A stretch of 64,000 nt of DNA from positions 62,001 through 126,000 of the forward strand of contig OX638293.1 in the NCBI GenBank assembly GCA_951812335.1, read 5' to 3'. A program made the position numbers and the translations under genes. Below, in pieces: positions 1-8,829 of this stretch (the first letter of the stretch is position 1; each line of letters starts with the position of its first letter). Under the pieces are notes generated by a model, which worked only from the letters and a program-made list of their open reading frames with translations, had not been told where the DNA came from and ran no database searches. This DNA is from Rhodothermales bacterium. GTDB taxonomy: Bacteria; Bacteroidota; Rhodothermia; Rhodothermales; VXPQ01.

Positions 1-102
1 AGCGGGATTCGCCCTTGAACCCCGGACCGTGCGGAGAGGCGGCGGGACAACAACTCCAGACAACGGACAATGCCGTTTTAAACCGGGAGAATCCGGATCG
101 AC

Positions 103-402
103 TCAGTAGGCCGCGGGAGCGTTCACAGCCTCGACGCGAGAAATTTGCGGTACGGAACGCTTGAGGGCCTGTTCAATACCGGCGCGCAGCGTCATGGCGC
201 TCATGGGACAGGTGCCGCAAGCGCCCAGCAATTCCAGCTCCACAACCATATCCGGCGTCACGTTCAGAAGACGAACAGATCCCCCGTCCGCCATCAAATA
301 GGGCCGGATTATATCAAGCGCCTCTTCTATCCGGCCGCGGAGTTCGTTATCCGGGCCTGCAGTAGACTCCTGTCGCCCGATGTGCTCGTTTTTTCCGGAC
401 AT
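103..402 (-). CDS. NifU C-terminal domain (Nfu-type) iron-sulfur carrier
   Basis: This 99-residue protein matches the NifU C-terminal domain, a small scaffold that carries a nascent Fe-S cluster and hands it to apo-proteins in the cytoplasm. The family motif GACGTCPMSAMTL is present, with the CxxC cysteines at residues 62 and 65. The preceding stretch (IIRPYLMADGGSV) is also typical. It is a stand-alone domain, without the IscU-like or A-type domains of longer NifU or NfuA proteins. It lies downstream of the Mrp-type carrier gene on the same strand, with only a repeat element between them, so the pair likely forms one Fe-S maturation unit. Confidence 0.9.
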   Translation of the reverse strand: MSGKNEHIGRQESTAGPDNELRGRIEEALDIIRPYLMADGGSVRLLNVTPDMVVELELLGACGTCPMSAMTLRAGIEQALKRSVPQISRVEAVNAPAAY

Positions 403-432
403 GTGCGTTTCCCCGTGATCGGCTATGCTGAC

Positions 433-597
433 AGGATACTCTGATTAAGTCCGCAAAGCTCAGAGGCTGCGAGGGTCGCGTCACGTCCGCGACGCTCCGA
501 ATCCGCAGTGTTTCCCGCTGATTTCGACGATGGAATCATGACGTCCTTTACGCGCGAAAGTAAAGTGCCGGGCGAAGCGGTTTCGATCAGAGTATCC
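433..597 (+). repeat. Dispersed inverted-repeat element, copy A (165 bp)
   Basis: The left end begins AGGATACTCTGATTAAGTCC and the right end finishes GATCAGAGTATCC, so the termini are inverted repeats of about 13 bp. Inside is a shorter version of the variable hairpin seen in full copies: GTCGCG, a 7-nt loop, CGCGAC. The flank of the hairpin arms also pairs (GAG with CTC). It separates the Mrp-type gene from the Nfu-type gene. No coding function is visible in it. Confidence 0.85.
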
Positions 598-617
598 CGA
601 TAGTATTGCAAACTACG

Positions 618-1739
618 CTAAGCCGGTGCGGATCCCTTGTGCAGGATTTCCACCTTTTGCGTGGCGGCTTGCGTGGCGTTACGTACGGTGACCTGGCGCA
701 CAACCCGGTCCGCGAGCTCTCCGAACAGTTTCGCCGACACACTGTCCGGCTCGGCGAATACGATGGGGGTCCCTTCATCGCCCGACTCCCGCAGCCGCTC
801 CCGGATCGGCAGTTCGGCCAGCAAGGGAATGTCCAATTCCCTGCTGAGCGCGGCGGCGCCCCCGCGTCCGAAAAGATAATATTTTTTATCGGGCAATTCG
901 GGCGGCGTGAACCAGGCCATATTCTCGACAAGGCCCAGCACCGGCGCCTGCACATTCTCGAACATGGCAACGCCTTTCCGGGCGTCGGCGAGGGCGACAG
1001 GCTGCGGCGTCGATACGATCACCGCGCCGGTGAGCGCAAGGCTCTGCACGATGGTAAGCTGAATGTCTCCGGTGCCCGGCGGCAGATCCAGAATCATATA
1101 ATCCAGGTCGCCCCATGCACATTCTCCGAGAAACTGCCGGATGGCGTTCGTAACCATGGGGCCTCGCCAGATAACGGCTTTTTCGGGGTCCACCATCATG
1201 CCCATTGAAAGCAGTTTCACGCCGTGGCGCTCCACGGGCATGATCTTGCGGTGCTCATTAACGCGAGGCTTTTCGTCTCCGGCGCCGAACATAAGCGGCA
1301 CGGAAGGCCCGTATATGTCGGCGTCCACGAGCCCTACGTCGTACCCTTTTTTACGGAGCGCGCCCGCCAGATTCACGGCGACCGTGCTCTTGCCCACGCC
1401 CCCTTTCCCCGACGCTACGGCGATAAAATTGACAACCCCCTTGGGCTGTACGGTTTTCGCGGACCCTCCGTCGTGCATATCGAGGGAAATCATCTCGAAA
1501 TCGACGGTAATATCCACGGCGATCTCTTCGCGCGTTTCCTTGCGGATGGCTTCACGGCACAGGGAAGCCACGTTTTCGGCAAACGAAGCCGGAGGGTCCT
1601 TCAACAGGATCGTAAAAACCACCCGGTCATCCTTGACCGCAAGGTCCTTCACCAGATTCAGGCGCAAGATGTCTTTGCCGCGGTCCGGTACGACGACAGT
1701 CGACAGGGCGCGCAATACCGCTTCAAGAGAGATGGGCAT
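618..1739 (-). CDS. mrp: Mrp/NBP35-type P-loop ATPase, Fe-S cluster carrier
   Basis: The 373-residue protein has an N-terminal MIP18 (DUF59) domain of about 95 residues, followed by a ParA/MinD-like ATPase domain. The deviant Walker A motif GKGGVGKS is at residues 111-118 and DADIYGPS follows. The family loads Fe-S clusters onto apo-proteins. I chose the start at MPISLEAVL because the family begins there; the frame stays open 19 codons upstream but that part is not family-like. The CxxC found in many Mrp proteins after ENM is absent: the stretch reads ENMAWFTPPELPDKKYYLFG. I recall this variant in Bacteroidota homologues. Confidence 0.92.
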   Translation of the reverse strand: MPISLEAVLRALSTVVVPDRGKDILRLNLVKDLAVKDDRVVFTILLKDPPASFAENVASLCREAIRKETREEIAVDITVDFEMISLDMHDGGSAKTVQPKGVVNFIAVASGKGGVGKSTVAVNLAGALRKKGYDVGLVDADIYGPSVPLMFGAGDEKPRVNEHRKIMPVERHGVKLLSMGMMVDPEKAVIWRGPMVTNAIRQFLGECAWGDLDYMILDLPPGTGDIQLTIVQSLALTGAVIVSTPQPVALADARKGVAMFENVQAPVLGLVENMAWFTPPELPDKKYYLFGRGGAAALSRELDIPLLAELPIRERLRESGDEGTPIVFAEPDSVSAKLFGELADRVVRQVTVRNATQAATQKVEILHKGSAPA

Positions 1740-1982
1740 AAAGGCAATAAAAAAGGATGGCCGACGTTTCTGTAACGCAACGGCATGATAGCACAACCGT
1801 GCGCTAATATCCGTCCGATTCGGATGACGTGCAACGCCTCTTTGGGCTACTGTTGATCTCCATGCTGTTCAGCGGCGGCGATATCGACGACTGAAAGTAT
1901 CCGGGCCTGTGGGTATATTGGCATTGGCGCTGTTGCTCTGTGCCTGGCTTCGGCTGGGCTTTTTACTTCACACGCTAACCTG

Positions 1983-2729
1983 GTGAACCCTTTGAAACCT
2001 CTACATGGCGTTCTCGCGATTGTTCTTTCGCTAACCTTTCTGGCCCCCATTGGCGCGTACGCACAAAGTCAGGTGAGTATTACCGCTCTCGGAGGCGTGG
2101 GTTTTGCGACGCTCTCCGGGGACCTTAACACAGACCTCGATCCCGAGATTGAAGCAGCGAGTAAAAACCGGTTAACAGGATTCAATGGCAGGATAGCCGT
2201 GAACATACCTTTCGGCAAGGAGAAGACCGGAATGCAGTTGGGAGTCGCATATGCGCGCAAAGGAATGTCGCTAAACCAGCGTTTTGGGTTTGAGGTTAAC
2301 GAGGACGATTTTCTCTTTGGAGAATTTCCTGAAGAACTAAATGTCGACATCAATCTCAACTACGTGGAATTTCCCGTTCTTTTTCGGTACAACCTGAATA
2401 CCGGGACTTTTTCGCCCTATTTAATGCCTGGCCTGAAACTGTCCATACTTACCGATTGCTCTCTTTCCACTGCTTTTTTGGGCGAAGAAGTTTCTGTTTC
2501 CTGCAACAGCGACGAACTTGACACCAACAAGTTGGACATTGGATTCCATGCCGGAGCGGGCATGGATATTGCTTTGCTTCCTTCCGTGATGCTTACGCTC
2601 GATGCGTCCTACAATTACAGCCTGTCTTCCGTCTTCAATGATATGGAAGATTTCTTTCTGGAGGACGGACAGGGAAAAAACCGCGGGTTTTCGATTCTTG
2701 CGGGGATCACCGTACCCATAGGGCGATAA
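1983..2729 (+). CDS. Outer-membrane beta-barrel protein (PorT-like fold)
   Basis: The 248-residue protein starts with a signal peptide (hydrophobic LHGVLAIVLSLTFLAPIGA, likely cleaved after AYA near residue 27). The rest alternates hydrophobic and polar residues in short aromatic-rich strands and ends in a barrel-like strand (FSILAGITVPIGR). This is typical of the small Bacteroidota outer-membrane barrel families. The start is GTG; no clear Shine-Dalgarno lies upstream. The coding stretch looks AT-richer than its neighbours. Substrate and role are unknown, and no partner gene is adjacent on the same strand. Confidence 0.75.
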   Translation: MNPLKPLHGVLAIVLSLTFLAPIGAYAQSQVSITALGGVGFATLSGDLNTDLDPEIEAASKNRLTGFNGRIAVNIPFGKEKTGMQLGVAYARKGMSLNQRFGFEVNEDDFLFGEFPEELNVDINLNYVEFPVLFRYNLNTGTFSPYLMPGLKLSILTDCSLSTAFLGEEVSVSCNSDELDTNKLDIGFHAGAGMDIALLPSVMLTLDASYNYSLSSVFNDMEDFFLEDGQGKNRGFSILAGITVPIGR

Positions 2730-2879
2730 GTTCGGTCATCGTATCGGTCTCCCTGGGCAAATCGCGTGTGCGGATAACCGGTTACGCCGTTTCACACACC
2801 GCGCTCGTTTCCCCCGTTTTGGGCAACCCCTCCAGGCGAACGAAAACCATTCGATTGCAGCCTGACCGCGCTCCGCCCC

Positions 2880-4739
2880 CTACTCCACTTCCTCCGGCGT
2901 ACGCGATGCGAACACTCGGATCCCCCAAGCTCCGGGATCTTGGGGCGGACTATCTGAAAAATCTCCGTAAGCATGCGAAAAATCGGTCCTGAAATGAGCA
3001 GTATAGGCCCCCGGGGCCAGCGAGAGTGTCCCGAGAAACATCCTGTTGCGAGCATCGCCGCCGGCAGGAATCGTATTCTGCCAAGTCATTTCCCAAACGG
3101 TCTCCCCTGTCTCCGCATGTTCGATCCAGCCGTAATCGTACTGCCCGCTGAGCGACACCTCCCCCACGGCCCGAATACGCAGGAATCCTTCCCCGTCGAA
3201 CGTAAACGGGGCCGAAAGATGCTCCCTGTTACCGAGTCCGGTGAGATCGACGAGCGGGGCGCCGGGCGTGCGCTCGCCAGGAAGTCGTCTCCGGTCTGCG
3301 GGCCGTGCGCCCGCCGCCGCAAATACCGAATCTCCTTCCGAGTCCGGGATTTCGACGGATGCCTCCCTGTCTACCGTAAGTACCTCGATAGCAGATGGAT
3401 CCGTGTCCTCGTCGACATGGAACAGCGTAACGCCCCATCTTTCCGGATAATCGGGCTCTCCATGCGTCCACCCGGCGTACGAATGTGAATCGTCGGTTTG
3501 GTAGGTTACCGTGTATATGCCCGGCGGCAGATTTAGAAAAGCCAACTCGCGACGGTTATTACGGCCGCCCGCGGGCAAGGAGCGAGTCTGCGTCATTTCC
3601 CATACTACCTGCTCGGAGCGTCCGGCAGTAATCCTTGCGTAATCGTACCGGTCTTCGTCCCTCATTTCCCCCAGCGCATAGACGGCGATCCGGGCCGGCT
3701 CACGTACATGAAACCGCGCAATATGGCGTTCACTGTCCCCCACGCGGTCTATACGGATAAACGGTTCCCGATCTTCCCAGGGGTCGAAGGGCCGCACCGA
3801 TTCCGGAACAGTGGTGAACAACGAAACACCCCACCCTGCCGGATCAAACGGGGGATTCCGCACCCAGTCCCCATAGTCCTGTCGTGGATCTGTCCGGAAA
3901 ACCGCCCGATACAGGCCGGGCGACAGAGAAATGATCCCGTCGAACAAACGGTTGACCTCCCATCCTCCGGCGGGTACAGTATTCTCGCGACGCATGTCCC
4001 ACACCCGCTCCCCGGTGGACACCTCTTCGATCCAGCCAAAATCCATCCGCTCCTCGCCTATTTCGCCCACCGCATACACATGCACCTCCGCCAGCCGGAT
4101 CACCCCAAACAGATATTCGGCGGTTTCCCGCCCTTCCATGGGCGCCGACGTCCAAAGCAGTTCTTCCTCATCCGGAAGGAATAAAGGGGAAACCGCATCA
4201 AGATGGACCCGGCCGGCAAGCGTATCTCCCAACGTGCGCACAACCATCCGCCACTTGTCGGCGTCGTTACGCCAGAAATGCCCATCGCCTACGGACAGAT
4301 CGAGCAGACCATCCAGCAAGGATAGTCCGAAGGAAGAAACCTCCTCGTTTCCGTACGAAGCAAAATACGCATCGTAAACGCCCGGCTGGAACTCCACCGT
4401 ATCGGTAACGAGAGCCAGCGTATTATTCCCTTTTCGCAGGGGCGCCGAATGCATGCTCCAGACCACCGTGCGGTCTTCCCGGCGCAACACCCATCCATAG
4501 GCGGCAAGGGAAATGCTATCCGCCTGCTCTTCCGACTCGAAAGACCCTGTGGCGTCGATAACGACGCGCACCGGCTGCTCGACGCGGAATGCCTCCTCGA
4601 GAAGCAGATCGGGTTCAATGCCCGAATATACGACCAGGCCATCCGGGGGAGGAGGCGGCTTCATGGCGCGCCACAGCACAAGCAGTGTCAACACTGCAAG
4701 CAGCAGCAACTGAAACCGTATAATACCGGGTCGTTTCAT
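2880..4739 (-). CDS. Exported protein with four copies of an unrecognised domain
   Basis: This 619-residue protein has an N-terminal membrane anchor or signal (residues about 8-24) followed by a PPPPP stretch. The exterior part holds about four copies of a repeat of roughly 100 residues. The last copy shows the features best: YDYGWIEHAETGETVWEMTW, then IPAGG, a central R-lysine-poor L-L-PG-Y strand pair (SLAPGAYTAHFRTDFSHAYGD), and a close near DPGAWGIRVF. Copies two and three repeat WIEEVSTGERVWDM / ARITAGRSEQVVWEM, PAGG and GVSLF / GVTLF. I do not recognise the family. The regular beta-rich pattern suggests stacked sandwich domains on the cell surface or in the periplasm. It is transcribed divergently from the signalling operon at 4904. 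Confidence 0.75.
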   Translation of the reverse strand: MKRPGIIRFQLLLLAVLTLLVLWRAMKPPPPPDGLVVYSGIEPDLLLEEAFRVEQPVRVVIDATGSFESEEQADSISLAAYGWVLRREDRTVVWSMHSAPLRKGNNTLALVTDTVEFQPGVYDAYFASYGNEEVSSFGLSLLDGLLDLSVGDGHFWRNDADKWRMVVRTLGDTLAGRVHLDAVSPLFLPDEEELLWTSAPMEGRETAEYLFGVIRLAEVHVYAVGEIGEERMDFGWIEEVSTGERVWDMRRENTVPAGGWEVNRLFDGIISLSPGLYRAVFRTDPRQDYGDWVRNPPFDPAGWGVSLFTTVPESVRPFDPWEDREPFIRIDRVGDSERHIARFHVREPARIAVYALGEMRDEDRYDYARITAGRSEQVVWEMTQTRSLPAGGRNNRRELAFLNLPPGIYTVTYQTDDSHSYAGWTHGEPDYPERWGVTLFHVDEDTDPSAIEVLTVDREASVEIPDSEGDSVFAAAGARPADRRRLPGERTPGAPLVDLTGLGNREHLSAPFTFDGEGFLRIRAVGEVSLSGQYDYGWIEHAETGETVWEMTWQNTIPAGGDARNRMFLGTLSLAPGAYTAHFRTDFSHAYGDFSDSPPQDPGAWGIRVFASRTPEEVE

Positions 4740-4903
4740 GCGGCTTGGGCGCCTGACGTAAATGGATGGGAAAATACCTGCGCAGGAAATGTACGCAATG
4801 GACGTAACGAACCGTTTATGTGTACGTATCGATCCATAACAAAGTTACCGGCTCCGGGGAAAGGATATGCCGCAGGAAAAGAACCGTATGACACATTTCC
4901 CGT

Positions 4904-7126
4904 ATGAAAGAGGCCCTCTCACCCGGCAGACCGCCTGTGGCCAATCATTTCGCAAATAGGATTCTCCAAAGCAGGCAGGGGTACATCGACGCCGCGTTGC
5001 GCAACCGGGGCCAACGGGTGGCGTTCATCGTCGCCGCGCTGATATGTTTCTTCCTGAGTGTGGCGTTCAATGTAGTCGAGTGGTTGTCCGGCGCGCCCTG
5101 GCATGCCGCGATCGATTTCGCCTATCAGACCGTGGTCATCTCGGGGTTCGTACTGGCCTGGTTTCTGCTGTCGTACTTTCTGAAACGGCGACCGGTCAGC
5201 CCCCTGAAAACGCTCTGGACCACCCTGCTGCTCGCGCTCCTTTCGGCGGCTGTCATCCGGTTGATGATAGGCATTACCACCGCGGAAAATGTGGAAGGCG
5301 ACGCTGCCTTGCTCGGCTTCGAATACGACACCGGCGTTCCGCTCACATTCGCCACGGTCGTCAAGATGCACGCAATAACCTCCCTGCGCGCGTTGCTTGC
5401 CTTTTACCTGTTGCTCCGCTTTCAGGACCTGGTCCTGTTCAAGCGAACGAAGCAAAGCCAGCGGAACTGGTATCTGATGCTCATCTCCATGGGCGTATTT
5501 TCCCTCCTGGCCATCCTGAAGGACCCCGCCGAAGATCCCGGGATAGTACAGTTCGTCGGCGTCACGCTGGTCGTAATCCTTATGCTCCTCAACGCGTTCC
5601 GCGTGTCGTGGATCGTCTTTCTGTCGTTCCGGGCCAAGGCGGCCGGCGTAGGGTTCTCGATCCTGCTCATCCTGTTATTATTCGCCTCTCTGGCCCCGAA
5701 CGGGATTCTGCCGGCGCATTTCATGTACATACGCCATGCCAGCTACCCGCTGGACCAGTTCACCCTGGCCGCATTGACCTTTGGCCTGCTGTACTGCGTG
5801 ACCTCGTTTCTTTTTCTCATTTTCCACCTCCCCACGACGGGCGATTTCCGGCGCAAAGCCGGGGAAATCACCGCCATGTACTCCCTGACGAATCTCGTCA
5901 ATAAGGCATTCGATCCCGACAAATTGCACCTCGCCATTACAAAAACTCCTGTGGATACAGGCACGGCGCAGATGGCCTGGCTGGCCATTGCGGACGAGCG
6001 CAGCGGCTCGCTCCGCCCGCAAGTCGTGGCGACATGGAAGACCCCGACCGAGGACATCGAAACCATGGTGGACATGGCGGCGCTGTACGAAGAACTCGCT
6101 GCCCGGCGCGAACCGGTGGTCCTCGACGAAGGCCACGCAGACCGGCGCATCCGAAAAAAACCGGGCGACCCGATCGGCACCATCCTTATGACGCCGCTGA
6201 TTACGCGGGACAGGTTGCTGGGCGGGCTTTTCGTAGCAAAGGACGTCGTCCAGGGATTCGAGGAGGACGATGTCGAATCGATCAGCGTCTATGCCGCCCA
6301 GGCCGCCATTGCCCTGGACAATGCGCGCCTTTTCGAGGAACAACTTGAACGGGAACGCCTCTCCCGCGAATTGGATATCGCCCGCGAGGTACAACAAAGG
6401 CTCCTGCCCCACGACCTGCCGAAAATGGAGGGACTGGCGGTGGCGGCTTCCAGTATTCCCGCGTACGAGGTGGGAGGAGATTACTACGATTTTCTGGAAC
6501 TGGACGAAGCACGCCTTGCCTTTATCGTTGCGGACGTGTCCGGCAAGGGCACTTCGGCGGCATTCTATATGGCCGAACTACAGGGCATTTTCCGGTCCAC
6601 CACGCGCATGGCGCCCTCGCCGACGGACTTCCTCGAACAAGCCAACCTTGCACTCTCTTCCACGCTCGAGCGCCATGTCTTCGTATCCGTGATCTATGGC
6701 GTAATCGATGTCCGCAAGGGAGAATTGACCCTGGCCCGCGCCGGACATTGCCCGGCCATCCTTATTTCCCGGGAGGGTGCGGGACGTCTGATCCGCCCGC
6801 AAGGACTCGGACTCGGTCTGGACCGGGGCGGGCGTTTCCGGGATGTGCTCGAAGAAGAGCATATTCCGCTCCAGCCCGGCGACACCGTTACGGTATACAC
6901 GGACGGCGTCGTCGAAAGCAGAAATAGCGAGGGGACCGAATACGGGTACGAGCGGCTGCTCGAAGCCGTGAAAACCCACCGGAAGAAAGAGGCGGCGGCG
7001 CTGCATGAAGCGCTCCTCGCGGACCTTCACGATTACCTCGGTCGTACCGAATACGATGACGACATGACTCTCGTGGTCCTGAAATGGGACGGCACGCAAA
7101 ACCACACGAAACGATCGGCAACATGA
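4904..7126 (+). CDS. Membrane GAF-SpoIIE (PP2C-type) serine phosphatase, RsbU-like
   Basis: The 740-residue protein has a membrane domain of about eight helices (residues 39-307), a GAF domain (about 326-478), a short coiled linker, and a C-terminal SpoIIE/PP2C phosphatase domain (about 495-728). Metal-binding motifs are intact: GGDYYD at 524-529, ADVSGKG at 543-549, YTDGVVES at 665-672 and DDDMTLVVLK at 718-727. Such enzymes dephosphorylate a STAS-domain antagonist in partner-switching pathways. The next gene is that antagonist, and its ATGA start overlaps this stop. The membrane and GAF parts suggest that an envelope or small-molecule signal sets its activity. Confidence 0.93.
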   Translation: MKEALSPGRPPVANHFANRILQSRQGYIDAALRNRGQRVAFIVAALICFFLSVAFNVVEWLSGAPWHAAIDFAYQTVVISGFVLAWFLLSYFLKRRPVSPLKTLWTTLLLALLSAAVIRLMIGITTAENVEGDAALLGFEYDTGVPLTFATVVKMHAITSLRALLAFYLLLRFQDLVLFKRTKQSQRNWYLMLISMGVFSLLAILKDPAEDPGIVQFVGVTLVVILMLLNAFRVSWIVFLSFRAKAAGVGFSILLILLLFASLAPNGILPAHFMYIRHASYPLDQFTLAALTFGLLYCVTSFLFLIFHLPTTGDFRRKAGEITAMYSLTNLVNKAFDPDKLHLAITKTPVDTGTAQMAWLAIADERSGSLRPQVVATWKTPTEDIETMVDMAALYEELAARREPVVLDEGHADRRIRKKPGDPIGTILMTPLITRDRLLGGLFVAKDVVQGFEEDDVESISVYAAQAAIALDNARLFEEQLERERLSRELDIAREVQQRLLPHDLPKMEGLAVAASSIPAYEVGGDYYDFLELDEARLAFIVADVSGKGTSAAFYMAELQGIFRSTTRMAPSPTDFLEQANLALSSTLERHVFVSVIYGVIDVRKGELTLARAGHCPAILISREGAGRLIRPQGLGLGLDRGGRFRDVLEEEHIPLQPGDTVTVYTDGVVESRNSEGTEYGYERLLEAVKTHRKKEAAALHEALLADLHDYLGRTEYDDDMTLVVLKWDGTQNHTKRSAT

Positions 7127-7494
7127 GCAATTTTTCGGTTGGATTCCGCGAAGAAGCACACATCCGCATCCTCGATCTGAAAGGCGAGCTGGATGCGCAT
7201 ACCGTATCCGAACTGGAAGCGGCGCTGCAAAAGTGCCGGGAGGATAAAAACCACCACATCATCGTCAACGGCGCGCACCTGCAATATATCTCGAGCGCCG
7301 GCCTGGGCGTGTTCATGGCCTATATCGAGGAAATGCGCGAGGCCGGCGGCGACATCAAAATCGCGGGGCTTCAAGCCAATGTCTTCAACATATTCGACCT
7401 GCTGGGCTTCCCCTTGCTGTTCGACATTGTCGAAGCGGAGGAAGAAGCCATCCGGAAATTCGATGCGGACCGAAACGAAAAGAACGAGTCCTGA
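7123..7494 (+). CDS. STAS-domain anti-sigma factor antagonist, RsbV-like
   Basis: This 123-residue protein is a single STAS domain. The phosphorylatable serine region reads QYISSAGLGVF, with Ser57/Ser58 as the candidate site. The start at 7123 is chosen because its ATG overlaps the upstream stop as ATGA, a classic coupled junction; an in-frame start 13 codons earlier would lie inside the phosphatase gene. In the expected cycle the downstream HATPase kinase phosphorylates this protein and the upstream phosphatase resets it. The tail is charged and probably flexible. Confidence 0.93.
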   Translation: MSNFSVGFREEAHIRILDLKGELDAHTVSELEAALQKCREDKNHHIIVNGAHLQYISSAGLGVFMAYIEEMREAGGDIKIAGLQANVFNIFDLLGFPLLFDIVEAEEEAIRKFDADRNEKNES

Positions 7495-7529
7495 CACGCG
7501 CTTGTATTGCGACGGAAGCAATTCCCCTT

Positions 7530-7979
7530 ATGCCCGAATCCGCACATAGCCTAAGCATCCCCAGCGCCGCGCAGCACCTCGGCAAGGTGCGCCGGTTTGT
7601 GGAGAAGCATGCCCGCGAAGCGCGCCTTGGCGAGGAAGCGATCGCGCATATAAAAATGGCCGTGGACGAGGCGTGCGCCAACATCATCGAACATGCCTAC
7701 GACGACGCCCGGCAAAAAATTTCGGTGCTCGTCAGGGTCGACAGCGAACGATTTACGGTGTGTATCCGGGATCGAGGCCGATCCTTCCACCCGGAATCAT
7801 GGTCGAAACCCAACCTGTTCCGGATTGCGGAGAGCAGGCGGGGAGGCGGACTGGGCGTCCAGATCATGCGGAGCCTGATGGATCAGGTGGAGTACAGTAC
7901 GCAGGGAGACACGAACGAGGTGCGATTGACGAAATTCCGATGCGGGCAACCCGGTCGGAACGGCGGAAAAACAGTCTGA
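7530..7979 (+). CDS. RsbW-like anti-sigma factor / serine kinase (HATPase_c)
   Basis: This 149-residue protein is a GHKL ATPase of the RsbW/SpoIIAB type. The N-box reads MAVDEACANIIEHAY (Glu48, Asn52 region), the G1 region is DRGRSFHP (about 81-88) and the glycine-rich lid is RGGGLGVQIM (about 104-113). Such proteins bind and phosphorylate the STAS antagonist and otherwise hold a sigma factor or other target. It follows the STAS gene by 35 bp in the same operon. No sigma factor gene is next to it, so the final target cannot be read from the neighbourhood. Confidence 0.92.
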   Translation: MPESAHSLSIPSAAQHLGKVRRFVEKHAREARLGEEAIAHIKMAVDEACANIIEHAYDDARQKISVLVRVDSERFTVCIRDRGRSFHPESWSKPNLFRIAESRRGGGLGVQIMRSLMDQVEYSTQGDTNEVRLTKFRCGQPGRNGGKTV

Positions 7980-8047
7980 TCGGTACATGTAAGCCATGTA
8001 GAGCCACCCTGGTTCACAGTGTGCGAATCAGCAAGAAACAAGACCCG

Positions 8048-8773
8048 ATGACTTCAAAATACGGATACAGCGATGCAGTGCGTCGAATTGGCGCGGCGTT
8101 CCCGGTTATCCTGTGCACTGCCTTGTGGGGATTGGCGCCCGGCTCTGCCGGGGACGCCCAGGGACAAACGCCTGAAATCGTCGAACCTCTTGTAAAAAGG
8201 ACATCTTCGGGCAAAGCCTTTGCGCTCAGTATGATCGCTCCCGGATTGGGCGACCGATACGTCCGTGGCGGAGATTGGGGCCGCTGGGGAACCGCCTTCG
8301 CGTTAACGGATGCCGGCATGTGGATAGGACTCCTGGGCACAAGCCGCCGACGCAGTCACCTCATCGAAAGTTATCGAACATTGGCTACTCGACATGCCGG
8401 TGTCGATCCGGACGGAAAGGATCGAACGTTTTACCTGAATACTGCGACGTACCGATCCTCGCAAGCCTTCACCGACGCACAGTTCCGAAACGGCGCCCTG
8501 GATCGGATAACGTACGCTGCCGATCCCTCGTTCCAATGGCGCTGGGATACGGAAGAACATTTTCTTCTTTTTCGCGAGCTCCGCGAGGACGCCGAATCGT
8601 TACGACGGCGGCGCAGCTTGCTCATCGCCTCGCTGGCGGCCAACCGGTTGATTGCCGGCGTTGCCGCCTTGCGAGTTGCGGGACGAAACAAAAGGTCCAA
8701 CTTGCGCATTTCGCTGGACGCTCCGCCCGTCGAAGCCAATGCACCCCTCGTGCGGATGGGATACACGTTCTGA
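8048..8773 (+). CDS. Exported DUF5683-like protein of unknown function
   Basis: The 241-residue protein has an N-terminal signal (AAFPVILCTALWGLAPGSAGDAQG) and then a segment SSGKAFALSMIAPGLGDRYVRGGDWGRWGTAF. The serine-to-APGLG-x-Y-x-R/W pattern resembles DUF5683-type membrane proteins of Bacteroidota. Further hydrophobic stretches follow near ALTDAGMWIGLLG and LLIASLAANRLIAGVAAL. I chose ATG 8048; the frame is open well upstream but that part overlaps the kinase gene out of frame. It follows the kinase by 68 bp and could be co-transcribed with it. Function is unknown. Confidence 0.7.
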   Translation: MTSKYGYSDAVRRIGAAFPVILCTALWGLAPGSAGDAQGQTPEIVEPLVKRTSSGKAFALSMIAPGLGDRYVRGGDWGRWGTAFALTDAGMWIGLLGTSRRRSHLIESYRTLATRHAGVDPDGKDRTFYLNTATYRSSQAFTDAQFRNGALDRITYAADPSFQWRWDTEEHFLLFRELREDAESLRRRRSLLIASLAANRLIAGVAALRVAGRNKRSNLRISLDAPPVEANAPLVRMGYTF

Positions 8774-8780
8774 TCCGTTG

Positions 8781-8823
8781 CCGGAACGGTGTCCCGCGCT
8801 TTTGTAAAGCGCCGCGATTCCGG
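8781..8823. terminator. Bidirectional hairpin between convergent genes
   Basis: A perfect inner stem GCGCTTT / AAAGCGC with a TGT loop spans 8796-8812. An outer stem CCGGAA / TTCCGG encloses it. It sits exactly in the 56-bp gap between two convergent genes, which is where a two-way terminator is expected. There is no long T run, so termination strength is uncertain. Confidence 0.6.
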
Positions 8824-8829
8824 TGACGC

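Noticed and set aside
2776-2785. Palindrome TAACCGGTTA between convergent genes at 2.7-2.9 kb
   Set aside because: It is only 10 bp, has no loop or T run, and there is no nearby promoter to regulate, so it is probably chance.
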